The notes under the pieces were generated by a model. It ran no database searches and was not told where the DNA came from. It saw only the letters and a list, made by a program, of their open reading frames with translations. A DNA stretch of 64,000 nucleotides, taken from Verrucomicrobiaceae bacterium. GTDB taxonomy: Bacteria > Verrucomicrobiota > Verrucomicrobiia > Verrucomicrobiales > Verrucomicrobiaceae. The stretch spans positions 496,001 to 560,000 of the forward strand of contig JAIBCL010000001.1 of assembly GCA_019694165.1 (NCBI GenBank), in the 5' to 3' direction. This document shows, one piece after another, positions 32,146 through 39,146 of this stretch (its first letter is position 1; each line of letters begins with the position of its first letter). The position numbers and the translations under genes are program-made.

Positions 32146-33444
32146 ATGAACAACGTCCACCTCGCAGTCCAGTTCTTCCTCCAAATCGCCGTGATCCTGC
32201 TCTTCTGCCGGATCGTGGGTGCCATCGCCGCACGCCTCGGGCAGCCGCAGGTCGTGGCGGAGATGATCGCGGGCGTGCTGCTCGGTCCGTCGCTCTTCGG
32301 CTTGCTCTGGCCCGAGGCTCAGCAGTGGCTTTTTCCATGGGACAAGGCGCAAACGGCGCGCGACACGCAGTGCTATTTGTTTCCCGCCTCGCAGCTCGGT
32401 CTGGCGCTTTACATGTTCATCGTCGGCATGGAGTTCCGGGTGGACATCGTGCAGCGGCGGCTGAAGAGCAGCATCGCGGTGTCGCTTGCCGGCATGGTCA
32501 CGCCGTTCGTGCTCGGCGCGGCCCTGGCGTGGGTTTTCTACCATCACACGGACTTGTTTCCGAAAAAGACGACGCTCACCGAGGCGATGCTGTTCCTCGG
32601 CGCTTCGATGTGCATCACCGCCTTCCCGATGCTCGCGCGCATCATTCATTTCAAAAACCTGGGCGGCACGACGATGGGCACGGTCGCCATCGGCGCCGGC
32701 GCGATTGACGATGCGACGGCGTGGGCGCTCCTCGCGGTGGTGCTCGCCAGCTTCGATCAAAACTGGAGCCACGCGCTGACGAACATCGGCGGCGGCATCG
32801 CTTATGTGACCGTCGCGCTGGTGCTGATCAAACCGCTGCTCAAACGCGCCGAGCCGCTCTTTAACGAAGACGGCATGATGAGCGATGGCGGCCTCGTCGT
32901 CGGCCTCGCGCTCATGGCGCTGGGCGCATGGTTCACCGACATGATCGGGCTGCATGCCGTCTTCGGCGCGTTTGTCATGGGCTGTGCCATGCCGCGCGGG
33001 ATGATGACGCGCGATCTCACGGCCCGCATCCAGCCGCTTGCGGTGGCCTTGCTGCTGCCACTCTTCTTCACCTACTCCGGCCTGAACACCAAGATCGGGC
33101 TGCTGAACACAGGCTTTCTCTGGCTGATGTGCGCCGCGGTGCTGGTGGCGGCAGTGCTCGGGAAGGGCGTGGCCTGCTGGCTCGCCGCCCGCGCCACGGG
33201 CATCAGCAACCGCGAGGCGCTCGGCATCGGCACGCTGATGAATGCGCGCGGCCTGATGGAGCTGATCATCATCAACATCGGCCTCCAGCGCGGTGTGATC
33301 TCCGAGGGCCTCTTCGCCACGCTCGTCATCATGGCCGTGATCACCACGCTCATGGCGTCCCCCATTTTCGAGCGTCTCGTCGGCACCGGCACTTACAAGC
33401 CGGAGCCCGAGCCCGCGCTGGAGCCGGAGAAGCGGATGGTATGA
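32146..33444 (+). CDS. CPA2-family cation:proton antiporter
   Basis: A 432-residue membrane protein with about twelve hydrophobic segments. Typical CPA2 features are 'GQPQVVAEMIAGVLLGPSLF' near the start, 'FIVGMEFRVDIVQRRLKSS', 'AIGAGAIDDATAWALLAVVL' with the paired Asp residues of the ion site, and 'ALGIGTLMNARGLMELIIIN', the conserved Arg-Gly segment. It exchanges Na+ or K+ for protons across the cytoplasmic membrane. There is no RCK/TrkA-N domain at the C-terminus, unlike KefB/KefC. It follows the porin by 13 bases. Confidence 0.9.
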   Translation: MNNVHLAVQFFLQIAVILLFCRIVGAIAARLGQPQVVAEMIAGVLLGPSLFGLLWPEAQQWLFPWDKAQTARDTQCYLFPASQLGLALYMFIVGMEFRVDIVQRRLKSSIAVSLAGMVTPFVLGAALAWVFYHHTDLFPKKTTLTEAMLFLGASMCITAFPMLARIIHFKNLGGTTMGTVAIGAGAIDDATAWALLAVVLASFDQNWSHALTNIGGGIAYVTVALVLIKPLLKRAEPLFNEDGMMSDGGLVVGLALMALGAWFTDMIGLHAVFGAFVMGCAMPRGMMTRDLTARIQPLAVALLLPLFFTYSGLNTKIGLLNTGFLWLMCAAVLVAAVLGKGVACWLAARATGISNREALGIGTLMNARGLMELIIINIGLQRGVISEGLFATLVIMAVITTLMASPIFERLVGTGTYKPEPEPALEPEKRMV

Positions 33445-33534
33445 GCGAGCGTGAAGGCAAATCTTTGTTCGTAGTGCTCAGTGCGCAGTGCTCAGTTGAG
33501 AAATCAAAACGTGATGCGGGATCGAAACCACATT

Positions 33535-33783
33535 CCAGCCCCAACGGGGCGAGATAACAAAGCCCAGGGCAAGTTCGCGCAGCGAATGCAGCCCTGGGGT
33601 TGCGCGACGCAACGTCCGGAATCTAGGACAAGCCCTGAAAGGGCGGGACAACTTCCCGTCGCGGCATTGTCTCGCCCTTTCAGGGCTTCGCCTTTGGCAT
33701 TGATGTTCCTTGTCGCCGACCCAGAGCTGCGATCACTCCGTGATCTTGCCCTGGGCTTTGGTGTCCCGCCCCGATGGGGCTGG
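33535..33783. repeat. Nested inverted-repeat element of about 250 bp
   Basis: The outer arms (33535-33573 and 33745-33783) are complementary over 39 bases with four mismatches, starting CCAGCCCC and ending CCCAGGGCAAG. An inner pair (about 33629-33651 and 33667-33690) shares AAGCCCTGAAAGGGCG. The whole can fold into one long two-tier hairpin. I recall similar GC-rich elements dispersed in planctomycete and verrucomicrobial genomes and often mis-annotated as short proteins. The gap between antiporter and flavoprotein (33445-33889) holds nothing else but the short tandem repeat at its end. Confidence 0.7.
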
Positions 33784-33830
33784 ATAAAATCGAATGACAC
33801 GCACGCTGATTCAGTACCGCCGCCAGCCAT

Positions 33831-33866
33831 TGAATCCGGAATCTTGAATCCTGAATCCTGAATCTT
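33831..33866. repeat. Short tandem repeat of GAATC(C/T) units
   Basis: Four to five units of the form TGAATCC / GAATCTT follow one another directly (GAATCCGGAATCTTGAATCC and two more). It lies between the nested hairpin element and the flavoprotein start at 33890. No function is evident. Confidence 0.55.
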
Positions 33867-33889
33867 AACCACTCATCCCTCCTCACCCC

Positions 33890-35137
33890 ATGACCTACGA
33901 CGCCATCATCATCGGAGCCGGCCCCTCGGGAACGAGCGCGGCGGCGATCCTTGCCGAATACGGACACAAGGTGCTCATCCTCGAACGCGAGAAGTTCCCG
34001 CGCTATCGCATCGGCGAGTCGCTGATTCCGTTCACTTACGGGCCGCTCGAGCGACTCGGCCTCATCCCGAAGCTCAAGAAGTCACACTTCATCAAGAAGT
34101 ACAGCGTTTGCTTTGTGCAGCCGGATGGCAAAGCCACGCAGCCCTTCTACTTCTTCAACCGCTACGACCGCGACACCATCGCCCAGTCGTGGCAGGTGCT
34201 GCGCTCCGAGTTCGACCAGATGATGATGGACAATGCCCGCGAGCGAGGCGCCGAAGCCATCGAAGAAATGTCAGTCACGGAATTGATCAAGGAAGACGGC
34301 CGCGTCGTCGGCGTGCGGGCTGCCGACAAGAGCGGCAATCTCACGGAATACCGCGCGCGCATCACGCTCGACTGCACGGGGAAGGAAGCCTTTGCCTCCA
34401 CGCGCAACGGATGGCGCGTTCGCGATCCGTATCTCAACAAGGTCGCCGTCTGGACCTACTACAAAGGGTCGAAGCGCGAGCCAGGCATCGACGAAGGCCA
34501 GACGACGATCGCCTTCGTCCCCGAGAAAGGCTGGTTCTGGCACATCCCGCAGCACGACGACATGGTGAGCGTCGGTGTCGTCGCTGAAGGCAAATACCTC
34601 AGTCGCGATGGCGTGAGGGATCCGAAGCACATGTTTGAGCGCGAGGTGAAGGAGAACAAATGGATCGAAGACCACCTCAGCACCGGCGCATCGACCGGAC
34701 AATACTGGATCACCAGCGAGTACTCGCATCACTCAAAGCACTGCTCGTCGCCCGGGTTGCTGCTTGTCGGCGATTCGCTCGCCTTTCTCGATCCCGTCTT
34801 CAGCAGCGGCGTGATGCTCGCGCTGAAATGCGGCGTGCTTGCCGGCGAGGAAATTCACAGGGGCATAGTCAAAGGCGATCTCTCGCCCGAACACTTCGCC
34901 GGCTACGGCGCGGCCATCCGCCAGGGCGTGGAGAACATGCGGAAGCTGGTCTATGCCTTCTACGAGCCCGACTTCTCCTTCGCCCAGGTCATCAAACACT
35001 ACCCCGACGCCGCCGGAGAAATCACCGACTGCCTCTCCGGCGACGTGAACAAAGACTTCTCCCAGCTCTGGACCCGCATTCGCGAGTTCGTCCCTCTGCC
35101 GGACGAACTGCCTTACGGCGTGCCTTTGGCGGCGTGA
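33890..35137 (+). CDS. FAD-dependent oxidoreductase with halogenase motifs
   Basis: A 415-residue flavoprotein. 'IIIGAGPSGTSAAAIL' at residue 6 is the FAD-binding loop; 'EREKFPRYRIGESLIP' at 32 is shared by geranylgeranyl reductases and flavin halogenases. The two halogenase hallmarks are present: 'WFWHIP' (W-x-W-x-I-P, 215-220), which keeps such enzymes from acting as monooxygenases, and 'FLDPVFSSG' (299-307) of the F-x-x-P-x-x-S-x-G type. A Lys pair at 69-70 ('FIKKYS') sits where pyrrole/phenol halogenases carry the catalytic Lys. It could therefore be a flavin-dependent halogenase, though many relatives are only annotated as NAD(P)/FAD oxidoreductases. No flavin reductase or carrier protein is encoded alongside. 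It is followed by a convergent short gene. Confidence 0.75.
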   Translation: MTYDAIIIGAGPSGTSAAAILAEYGHKVLILEREKFPRYRIGESLIPFTYGPLERLGLIPKLKKSHFIKKYSVCFVQPDGKATQPFYFFNRYDRDTIAQSWQVLRSEFDQMMMDNARERGAEAIEEMSVTELIKEDGRVVGVRAADKSGNLTEYRARITLDCTGKEAFASTRNGWRVRDPYLNKVAVWTYYKGSKREPGIDEGQTTIAFVPEKGWFWHIPQHDDMVSVGVVAEGKYLSRDGVRDPKHMFEREVKENKWIEDHLSTGASTGQYWITSEYSHHSKHCSSPGLLLVGDSLAFLDPVFSSGVMLALKCGVLAGEEIHRGIVKGDLSPEHFAGYGAAIRQGVENMRKLVYAFYEPDFSFAQVIKHYPDAAGEITDCLSGDVNKDFSQLWTRIREFVPLPDELPYGVPLAA

Positions 35138-35146
35138 ATCCCCCCC

Positions 35147-35416
35147 TCACTCCCGGCCGGGCAGCACGACGCCTTCACGGATCTCCCGCCGCCACGCCAC
35201 CGGATCGGTGATGTCCCGGTATGGGTTGAGTTCGCGGACTTCCTCCAGCGCCGCCTTGCGCTGGGCGATAATCTCCGGCGTGGTTGAGACCTCCTGGCGC
35301 TTGGGTTTCTCCCCTGCGGGCGTCAGCAGCACCGTCAGTTGGTTGTCGGAGAGATCCAGCGACTCCGGCAACTCGGCGCCGGCGAAAGATTTGAAAATTC
35401 GGCGACGGTTGTTCAT
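35147..35416 (-). CDS. Small antitoxin-like protein without visible partner
   Basis: An 89-residue protein starting 'MNNRRRIFKSFAGAELPESL'. The C-terminus 'ITDPVAWRREIREGVVLPGR' resembles the tails of short antitoxins (the 'DPxAWxREIRxDRxLPGR' type) found with PIN toxins in verrucomicrobia and cyanobacteria; this is from memory. No toxin gene is adjacent: glutaredoxin lies upstream, the flavoprotein ends ten bases beyond on the other strand. It may be a solitary remnant, or a protein of another function. Confidence 0.5.
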   Translation of the reverse strand: MNNRRRIFKSFAGAELPESLDLSDNQLTVLLTPAGEKPKRQEVSTTPEIIAQRKAALEEVRELNPYRDITDPVAWRREIREGVVLPGRE

Positions 35417-35435
35417 GGCATGAGATGCGGGGGGT

Positions 35436-35684
35436 TCAGGATAGACCCCTGCGCTTCAAAAACGGGATGAGTTCATCGACACCGAAGTCGGCGAGCACTT
35501 CGCCGTCCCAGTCCATCGTGGGCGCTTTGGTCTGGCCGCTGAGGTCGATCATGGCCTGCATCGCCTGGCGATCGCCGCTGACAACTATCTTCCGGTACTC
35601 AATGCCCTTGGCGTCGAGGAAGTCGATGACCTCATCACACCAGGGGCAGCCTGTCTTGACGTAAAGAACCGGAGTCGTGCTCAT
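35436..35684 (-). CDS. Glutaredoxin-family protein
   Basis: An 82-residue protein from ATG 35684 (an ATG at 35693 is an alternative; the upstream extension to 35885 is overlap with the neighbouring gene). It begins 'STTPVLYVKTGCPWCDEVID' with the C-P-W-C active site and carries 'KAPTMDWDGEVLADFGVDEL', the cis-Pro-like and glutathione-binding side of the fold; the family usually has Thr-Val-Pro where this has Lys-Ala-Pro. It should reduce disulfides or glutathione mixed disulfides in the cytoplasm. It lies between two unrelated small and large minus-strand genes. Confidence 0.85.
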   Translation of the reverse strand: MSTTPVLYVKTGCPWCDEVIDFLDAKGIEYRKIVVSGDRQAMQAMIDLSGQTKAPTMDWDGEVLADFGVDELIPFLKRRGLS

Positions 35685-35778
35685 GGCGGCCATTCCACAA
35701 TGAAACACCCGTGACGTCAACTGAGTTGGAACTCTCCGTCCGCCAACATACGGGGCGCGGCGTGCCCCGTCGCACCAC

Positions 35779-36807
35779 TCAGGCCAGATGCTTCGCGAGC
35801 GTGACCTCGAGGTTCTTCTCCACCACATCCCCCATGCAGGTACAGCCGTCGAAGGCACTGGATTGATGATACTCGCCAAGCTCACGCTTGAGGGTGGCCA
35901 CTTTTTCCGGCGGCTCCGCGGGCTGGCGTTTCATGCAGGAGAGCAAGGCCGAGACACGCTGGTGCTCGGCCAGATAGCGCCGCGCGATGAGGCTGCGCTC
36001 CTCATCCTGGTACTGCCGCATCGTGGGCATGTTCAGGCAGGTGGTGCACAGGTGGATGACGGGATTGTTCTCCTTGAAGAACTGCGGTAGATAGACATTG
36101 CGCCTGCCTTCATAGCTCTGCTGGTCGAAGTCGATGGCGCGCACGCGGTATTGCACGTCCTCGAAGTCGGGGGTAATGTCGATGACGTAGTTGTAGCTGC
36201 GCATGTCGCCGAGCAGGCGGATGAAGCAGCGCTCGGAGAATTTCACGAACTCCTTGGCGATGCGGACCTTGTTCAGATCGGGACGCTCAAGGTAATCGCG
36301 GATGAAGACATCGCCGGGCACACCGGCGATGTGCTCCTCGACGAGCGTCCCGCTGTGGGCCAGGTAATTGATGCGGTTTGGCGAGAGGAGGTGCTCCAGC
36401 TCGAGGCCGTAGATGCGCGAGGCATCGGATATCTTCATGTAGAAGTGGTCGTAGTTGTCATTGTACTGGTTCACGATGCGCACGCGGAAGGGGCGCGAGT
36501 TCCCAAACTCGCAAAAGTCCACGCGCTCCACGAAGAGATGCGGCACGGCCAGCAGCTCGCCCGTGCGCAGCAGCGAGTAAATGCTCGTCAGGCGCGGATA
36601 CAGCGTGCGCTGCGTCTCCATGTCATAGACCACGCTGGCCCAGTGCGTGGGATTCCCCGCGCGGTCGAAGAGCGGGTAGCGCTCCGAGAAGGCGAGCATG
36701 TCCTGGTAGGTGGCAGGCAGCGAGAACATGCGCCCGAACTGGTCAAGATAAGAAGCCAGCTCGTCACTGGTGCCGATGAAGTCCTTGCGCTTCGTGATGA
36801 TAACCAT
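35779..36807 (-). CDS. Unrecognised protein with a kinase-fold-like catalytic segment
   Basis: A 342-residue protein from ATG 36807 ('MVIITKRKDFIGTSDELASY'). I do not recognise the family. Near the middle 'GTLVEEHIAGVPGDVFIRDY' resembles the hinge strand of aminoglycoside-phosphotransferase-like kinases. It is followed by 'LLGDMRSYNYVID', matching the catalytic loop pattern G-D-x-x-x-x-N, and 'VRAIDFDQQS', matching the metal-binding 'I-D-F-D' of that fold. The C-terminus has 'CTTCLNMPTMRQYQDEERSL' and 'SSAFDGCTCMGDVVEKNLEV'. So it may phosphorylate a small molecule or protein, or be a degenerate homologue. It lies 39 bases upstream of nothing obvious but 39 bases downstream of the coiled-coil lipoprotein gene on the same strand, suggesting co-expression. 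Confidence 0.6.
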   Translation of the reverse strand: MVIITKRKDFIGTSDELASYLDQFGRMFSLPATYQDMLAFSERYPLFDRAGNPTHWASVVYDMETQRTLYPRLTSIYSLLRTGELLAVPHLFVERVDFCEFGNSRPFRVRIVNQYNDNYDHFYMKISDASRIYGLELEHLLSPNRINYLAHSGTLVEEHIAGVPGDVFIRDYLERPDLNKVRIAKEFVKFSERCFIRLLGDMRSYNYVIDITPDFEDVQYRVRAIDFDQQSYEGRRNVYLPQFFKENNPVIHLCTTCLNMPTMRQYQDEERSLIARRYLAEHQRVSALLSCMKRQPAEPPEKVATLKRELGEYHQSSAFDGCTCMGDVVEKNLEVTLAKHLA

Positions 36808-36846
36808 GGGGCGGGATCCGCGCACGCAGGCGGGTGCAACCGGAGG

Positions 36847-37683
36847 CTAAGGAATTTTCACGCGCGTCCTCCGCGGGTCCTTGGCGATGAGCTCCTTCTG
36901 CTTCGTTCTTAGCGTACGGATCTCGGCTTCCAGGGTGGTGATCTTCATGTCATACACGTTCACCGTGCGCGCCAGTGCCCCCGAGTCCACTCCGCGCGCC
37001 TTCGCCATCGAAAGGGTCGAAACCGCCTCGGACCGCGCCTTTCGGATCTTGGCTTCGTCGGCCTCGCGGTTTGCGATCCCCTGCTGCAGTTCCAGCATTT
37101 CGGCGTCGTGTCTGCGGATCGCTTCATCAATGGAGAGGGGCGCAGCCTCGCTCGTCTGGCGTGTGAAGGAAATGGTGCGGTACTCACCAGGCTTCTCGAT
37201 GCCGAAGAGCTTGCGGACCGTGTCCGGCAAGTCAGCCCAGGGAAACTTCTTCGGACCCGAGCTGTGGATCGTCGAGAGAATTTCCTCGGTGGCTTCCTTG
37301 ACGACCACATCGGTGTACGACTTCCCGTCAACGACGAGATCACCAAGTTTCATGCCCGAAGCACGGGAGCGCATGCTCAGCTTGTACTGCGAGCGGTAGG
37401 AGGCGTAGTCCTTCTGCAATTGCTCCAGAGTCCGGCGGGCGGACTCGAGTTCCTTCTCCATCCTGCCGGTTTCCTCCTTCAGACCGTCGCGTTCCTTGCC
37501 CAGGGAATTGATCTGCATCTTCAGCCGGTTGATCTCGCTCTGCGTGGACGTCTGCTGGTCCGTCAAGGTGCGGATTTCATTCTGCAGCCGGTCGATCTGC
37601 GCCTGATCTTCCCGGCACCCGGCAAGGACGAGCAAAGAAAGAACCGCGATGCAGGAAATGATGCTGGGGGGCTTCGTATTCAT
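36847..37683 (-). CDS. Coiled-coil lipoprotein
   Basis: A 278-residue protein with a lipoprotein signal: hydrophobic 'IISCIAVLSLLVLAGC' with the acylated Cys at residue 23, so it is anchored in a membrane. Residues about 27-95 form a long heptad coiled coil ('IDRLQNEIRTLTDQQTSTQS', 'LKEETGRMEKELESARRTLE'), a middle globular part follows ('KLGDLVVDGKSYTDVVVKEA', 'RTISFTRQTSEAAPLSID'), then a second coiled coil (about 185-265) and a basic end. No enzyme motif is seen. It may span or tether periplasmic structures. It is on the same strand, and 39 bases upstream, of the kinase-fold-like gene. Confidence 0.7.
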   Translation of the reverse strand: MNTKPPSIISCIAVLSLLVLAGCREDQAQIDRLQNEIRTLTDQQTSTQSEINRLKMQINSLGKERDGLKEETGRMEKELESARRTLEQLQKDYASYRSQYKLSMRSRASGMKLGDLVVDGKSYTDVVVKEATEEILSTIHSSGPKKFPWADLPDTVRKLFGIEKPGEYRTISFTRQTSEAAPLSIDEAIRRHDAEMLELQQGIANREADEAKIRKARSEAVSTLSMAKARGVDSGALARTVNVYDMKITTLEAEIRTLRTKQKELIAKDPRRTRVKIP

Positions 37684-37821
37684 GGGAGCATATGCCCGGG
37701 ATTTGCCGGAGCCAGGGCATCCTAGGGACCCGCGAGAAACCTGGCAAGCCTTGTCTTCATTTTTTCACGCAACGAGTTCGGCTGCCACCGGCTGCACCTT
37801 CCCCGCTCCCCTTGCGCGCAG

Positions 37822-38697
37822 TCAAGTCACGCGCCGTTCCAACACCCATGCGACGGCCTGCTGCCGGCTGCCCACTCCGAGCTTTTTGAAGATGTGCTCG
37901 ACGTGGCGGTTCACCGTATGGAGCGAGACCTCGAGTATCTCGCCGATCTCGGCGTTCTTTTTCCCCTGGCAAATCCAGAACATCACCTCCGCTTCCCGTC
38001 TGGTAAGGCCAAGCGTGCGGATGCGCTCGATGGCGGCCAGGGCGGAGTCCTCGCGCAGGAGCAGATAGCACCGCTCCGCGTCATCATCGCGCCAGCAGAG
38101 CGTCACGACGAGACACCGGCCGCCGTCCACCATCTCCAGCGGCGCATTCACGGGCAGACGGCCTGTGCAGAGCGCCGTGAGCCACTGGCGGACGGCAGCC
38201 GGCAACCGCGTGCGCGTGGCGAAACGAACGTGCTCCAGGGCCGCTCCGAAGAAGCGCAAAGCCGCCTTCTCACCCTCGAGGATGCTGCCGTCCGGAGACA
38301 CCACGACCAGCTCTCCGATGACGGAACCGGGGGACGGCAACGCATCCGCGACTGCGGCCTCCGTCATCGGATCGCGCCCGGCGACGGTACTGCGCGGCGA
38401 GTCCGTGGTGGAAAATGTGAACGTGTGCACGCCCACTCGAATCTGGTCCTCGTCGCCCAACGCGCGTGGGTGGCGCACGCGCACGCCGTTGACCAGCACT
38501 CCATTCCGGCTGCCGACGTCCGTGACCCACCAGTGGCCGCCGCATTGGAAGATCATCGCATGACGGCGGGAGATGTCGGCTTCCTTCAGCCTCAGGTCAT
38601 TGCCACGCGCGCGGCCGATGAGGAATGGATTCCCGACCCGGTACCGCTCCTGCTTGCCGATCAAATGCGCGCTGCCGTTCTCTCCCGTTTCCTCCAT
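37822..38697 (-). CDS. FHA-domain transcription regulator with LuxR-type HTH
   Basis: A 291-residue protein. The FHA domain (about 15-105) has its phosphothreonine-binding signature: 'FLIGRARGNDLRL', 'ADISRRHAMI' and 'VGSRNGVLVNG'. A middle region (about 120-215) looks like a PAS-type domain ('IGELVVVSPDGSILEGEKAA'). The C-terminal LuxR/FixJ-type HTH (about 225-285) reads 'LTRREAEVMFWICQGKKNAE' and 'EVSLHTVNRHVEHIFKKLGV'. An FHA-LuxR fusion links phosphothreonine sensing directly to DNA binding, so it probably responds to a Ser/Thr kinase. It is transcribed away from a small Cys-rich gene, and a palindrome lies in the 137 bases between them. A PP2C phosphatase and kinase-like proteins are in the same 9 kb. 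Confidence 0.88.
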   Translation of the reverse strand: MEETGENGSAHLIGKQERYRVGNPFLIGRARGNDLRLKEADISRRHAMIFQCGGHWWVTDVGSRNGVLVNGVRVRHPRALGDEDQIRVGVHTFTFSTTDSPRSTVAGRDPMTEAAVADALPSPGSVIGELVVVSPDGSILEGEKAALRFFGAALEHVRFATRTRLPAAVRQWLTALCTGRLPVNAPLEMVDGGRCLVVTLCWRDDDAERCYLLLREDSALAAIERIRTLGLTRREAEVMFWICQGKKNAEIGEILEVSLHTVNRHVEHIFKKLGVGSRQQAVAWVLERRVT

Positions 38698-38782
38698 TTG
38701 GCATCACCATTTTTATGCGGCCCGGGCTGCCGCGCAATCCCCAATCCGGGCCTCCGGAGCCGGACCGGCGGCCTGGGGGCGT

Positions 38783-38800
38783 ATTGGCAGTTCTGCCAAT
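38783..38800. promoter_or_regulatory. 18-bp palindromic operator candidate
   Basis: ATTGGCAGTTCTGCCAAT has perfect 8-bp arms around a two-base centre. It lies in the gap between the divergent FHA-LuxR and Cys-rich genes, about 35 bases before the ATG of the latter, where the -35 region of its promoter would be. It is a good candidate binding site for a dimeric regulator, perhaps the FHA-LuxR protein itself. Confidence 0.5.
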
Positions 38801-38822
38801 AGCGCGAATCGGGCAATCTGGA

Positions 38823-38828
38823 TATAGA
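38823..38828 (+). promoter_or_regulatory. -10-like TATAGA six bases before an ATG
   Basis: TATAGA (38823-38828) is followed by GTGTCC and then the ATG of the Cys-rich gene at 38835, again leaving no room for a ribosome site. The expected -35 position overlaps or abuts the end of the palindrome, without a good TTGACA match, which fits a promoter needing an activator. Confidence 0.35.
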
Positions 38829-38834
38829 GTGTCC

Positions 38835-39077
38835 ATGCAAGAAGCAATCAGACATGTCTGCCAGGGAAAACTCGACGCCGGGTCCGCAATCGCGCAGTGC
38901 GGTTTCGCCGGTGCGGTCGCCGGCTTGGACGCCGTTTTTGTCCGTGCGTTGCTCTTCTCCTCACGGCGGCACCGCCCCACCTGCGCACTGTGCCTGCAAT
39001 GCACTCGCTGTGCGGACGATCCGCAAGCCGTCTGCGAGCTGTGTGCGCATTGCGCACTCTGCCATCCCGGGGACTGA
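38835..39077 (+). CDS. Small Cys-rich protein divergent from the FHA-LuxR gene
   Basis: An 80-residue protein starting 'MQEAIRHVCQGKLDAGSAIA'. The first half is hydrophobic/Ala-rich ('GFAGAVAGLDAVFVRALLF'), possibly a membrane helix. The C-terminal 30 residues carry eight Cys in short spacing ('CALCLQCTRCADDPQAVCEL', 'CAHCALCHPGD'), in C-x-x-C and C-x2-C arrangements fit for Zn or an Fe-S cluster. No known family was recognised. The frame is open further upstream to 38625, but this ATG has a -10 box and palindrome directly before it. The opposite strand is also open here, so coding is not proven. The exported isomerase gene starts 70 bases later. Confidence 0.5.
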   Translation: MQEAIRHVCQGKLDAGSAIAQCGFAGAVAGLDAVFVRALLFSSRRHRPTCALCLQCTRCADDPQAVCELCAHCALCHPGD

Positions 39078-39146
39078 CGCGGAAGGTTCATGGATGAAGC
39101 CGGTTGCCATGGAGCGTTGTTTGAGGCAACAAGGATTCACCCACGC

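Noticed and set aside
33481-33872. Two overlapping open frames (plus and minus) of 120-odd codons across the nested inverted repeat
   Set aside because: Both read through the repeat arms and are known kinds of repeat-derived false proteins.
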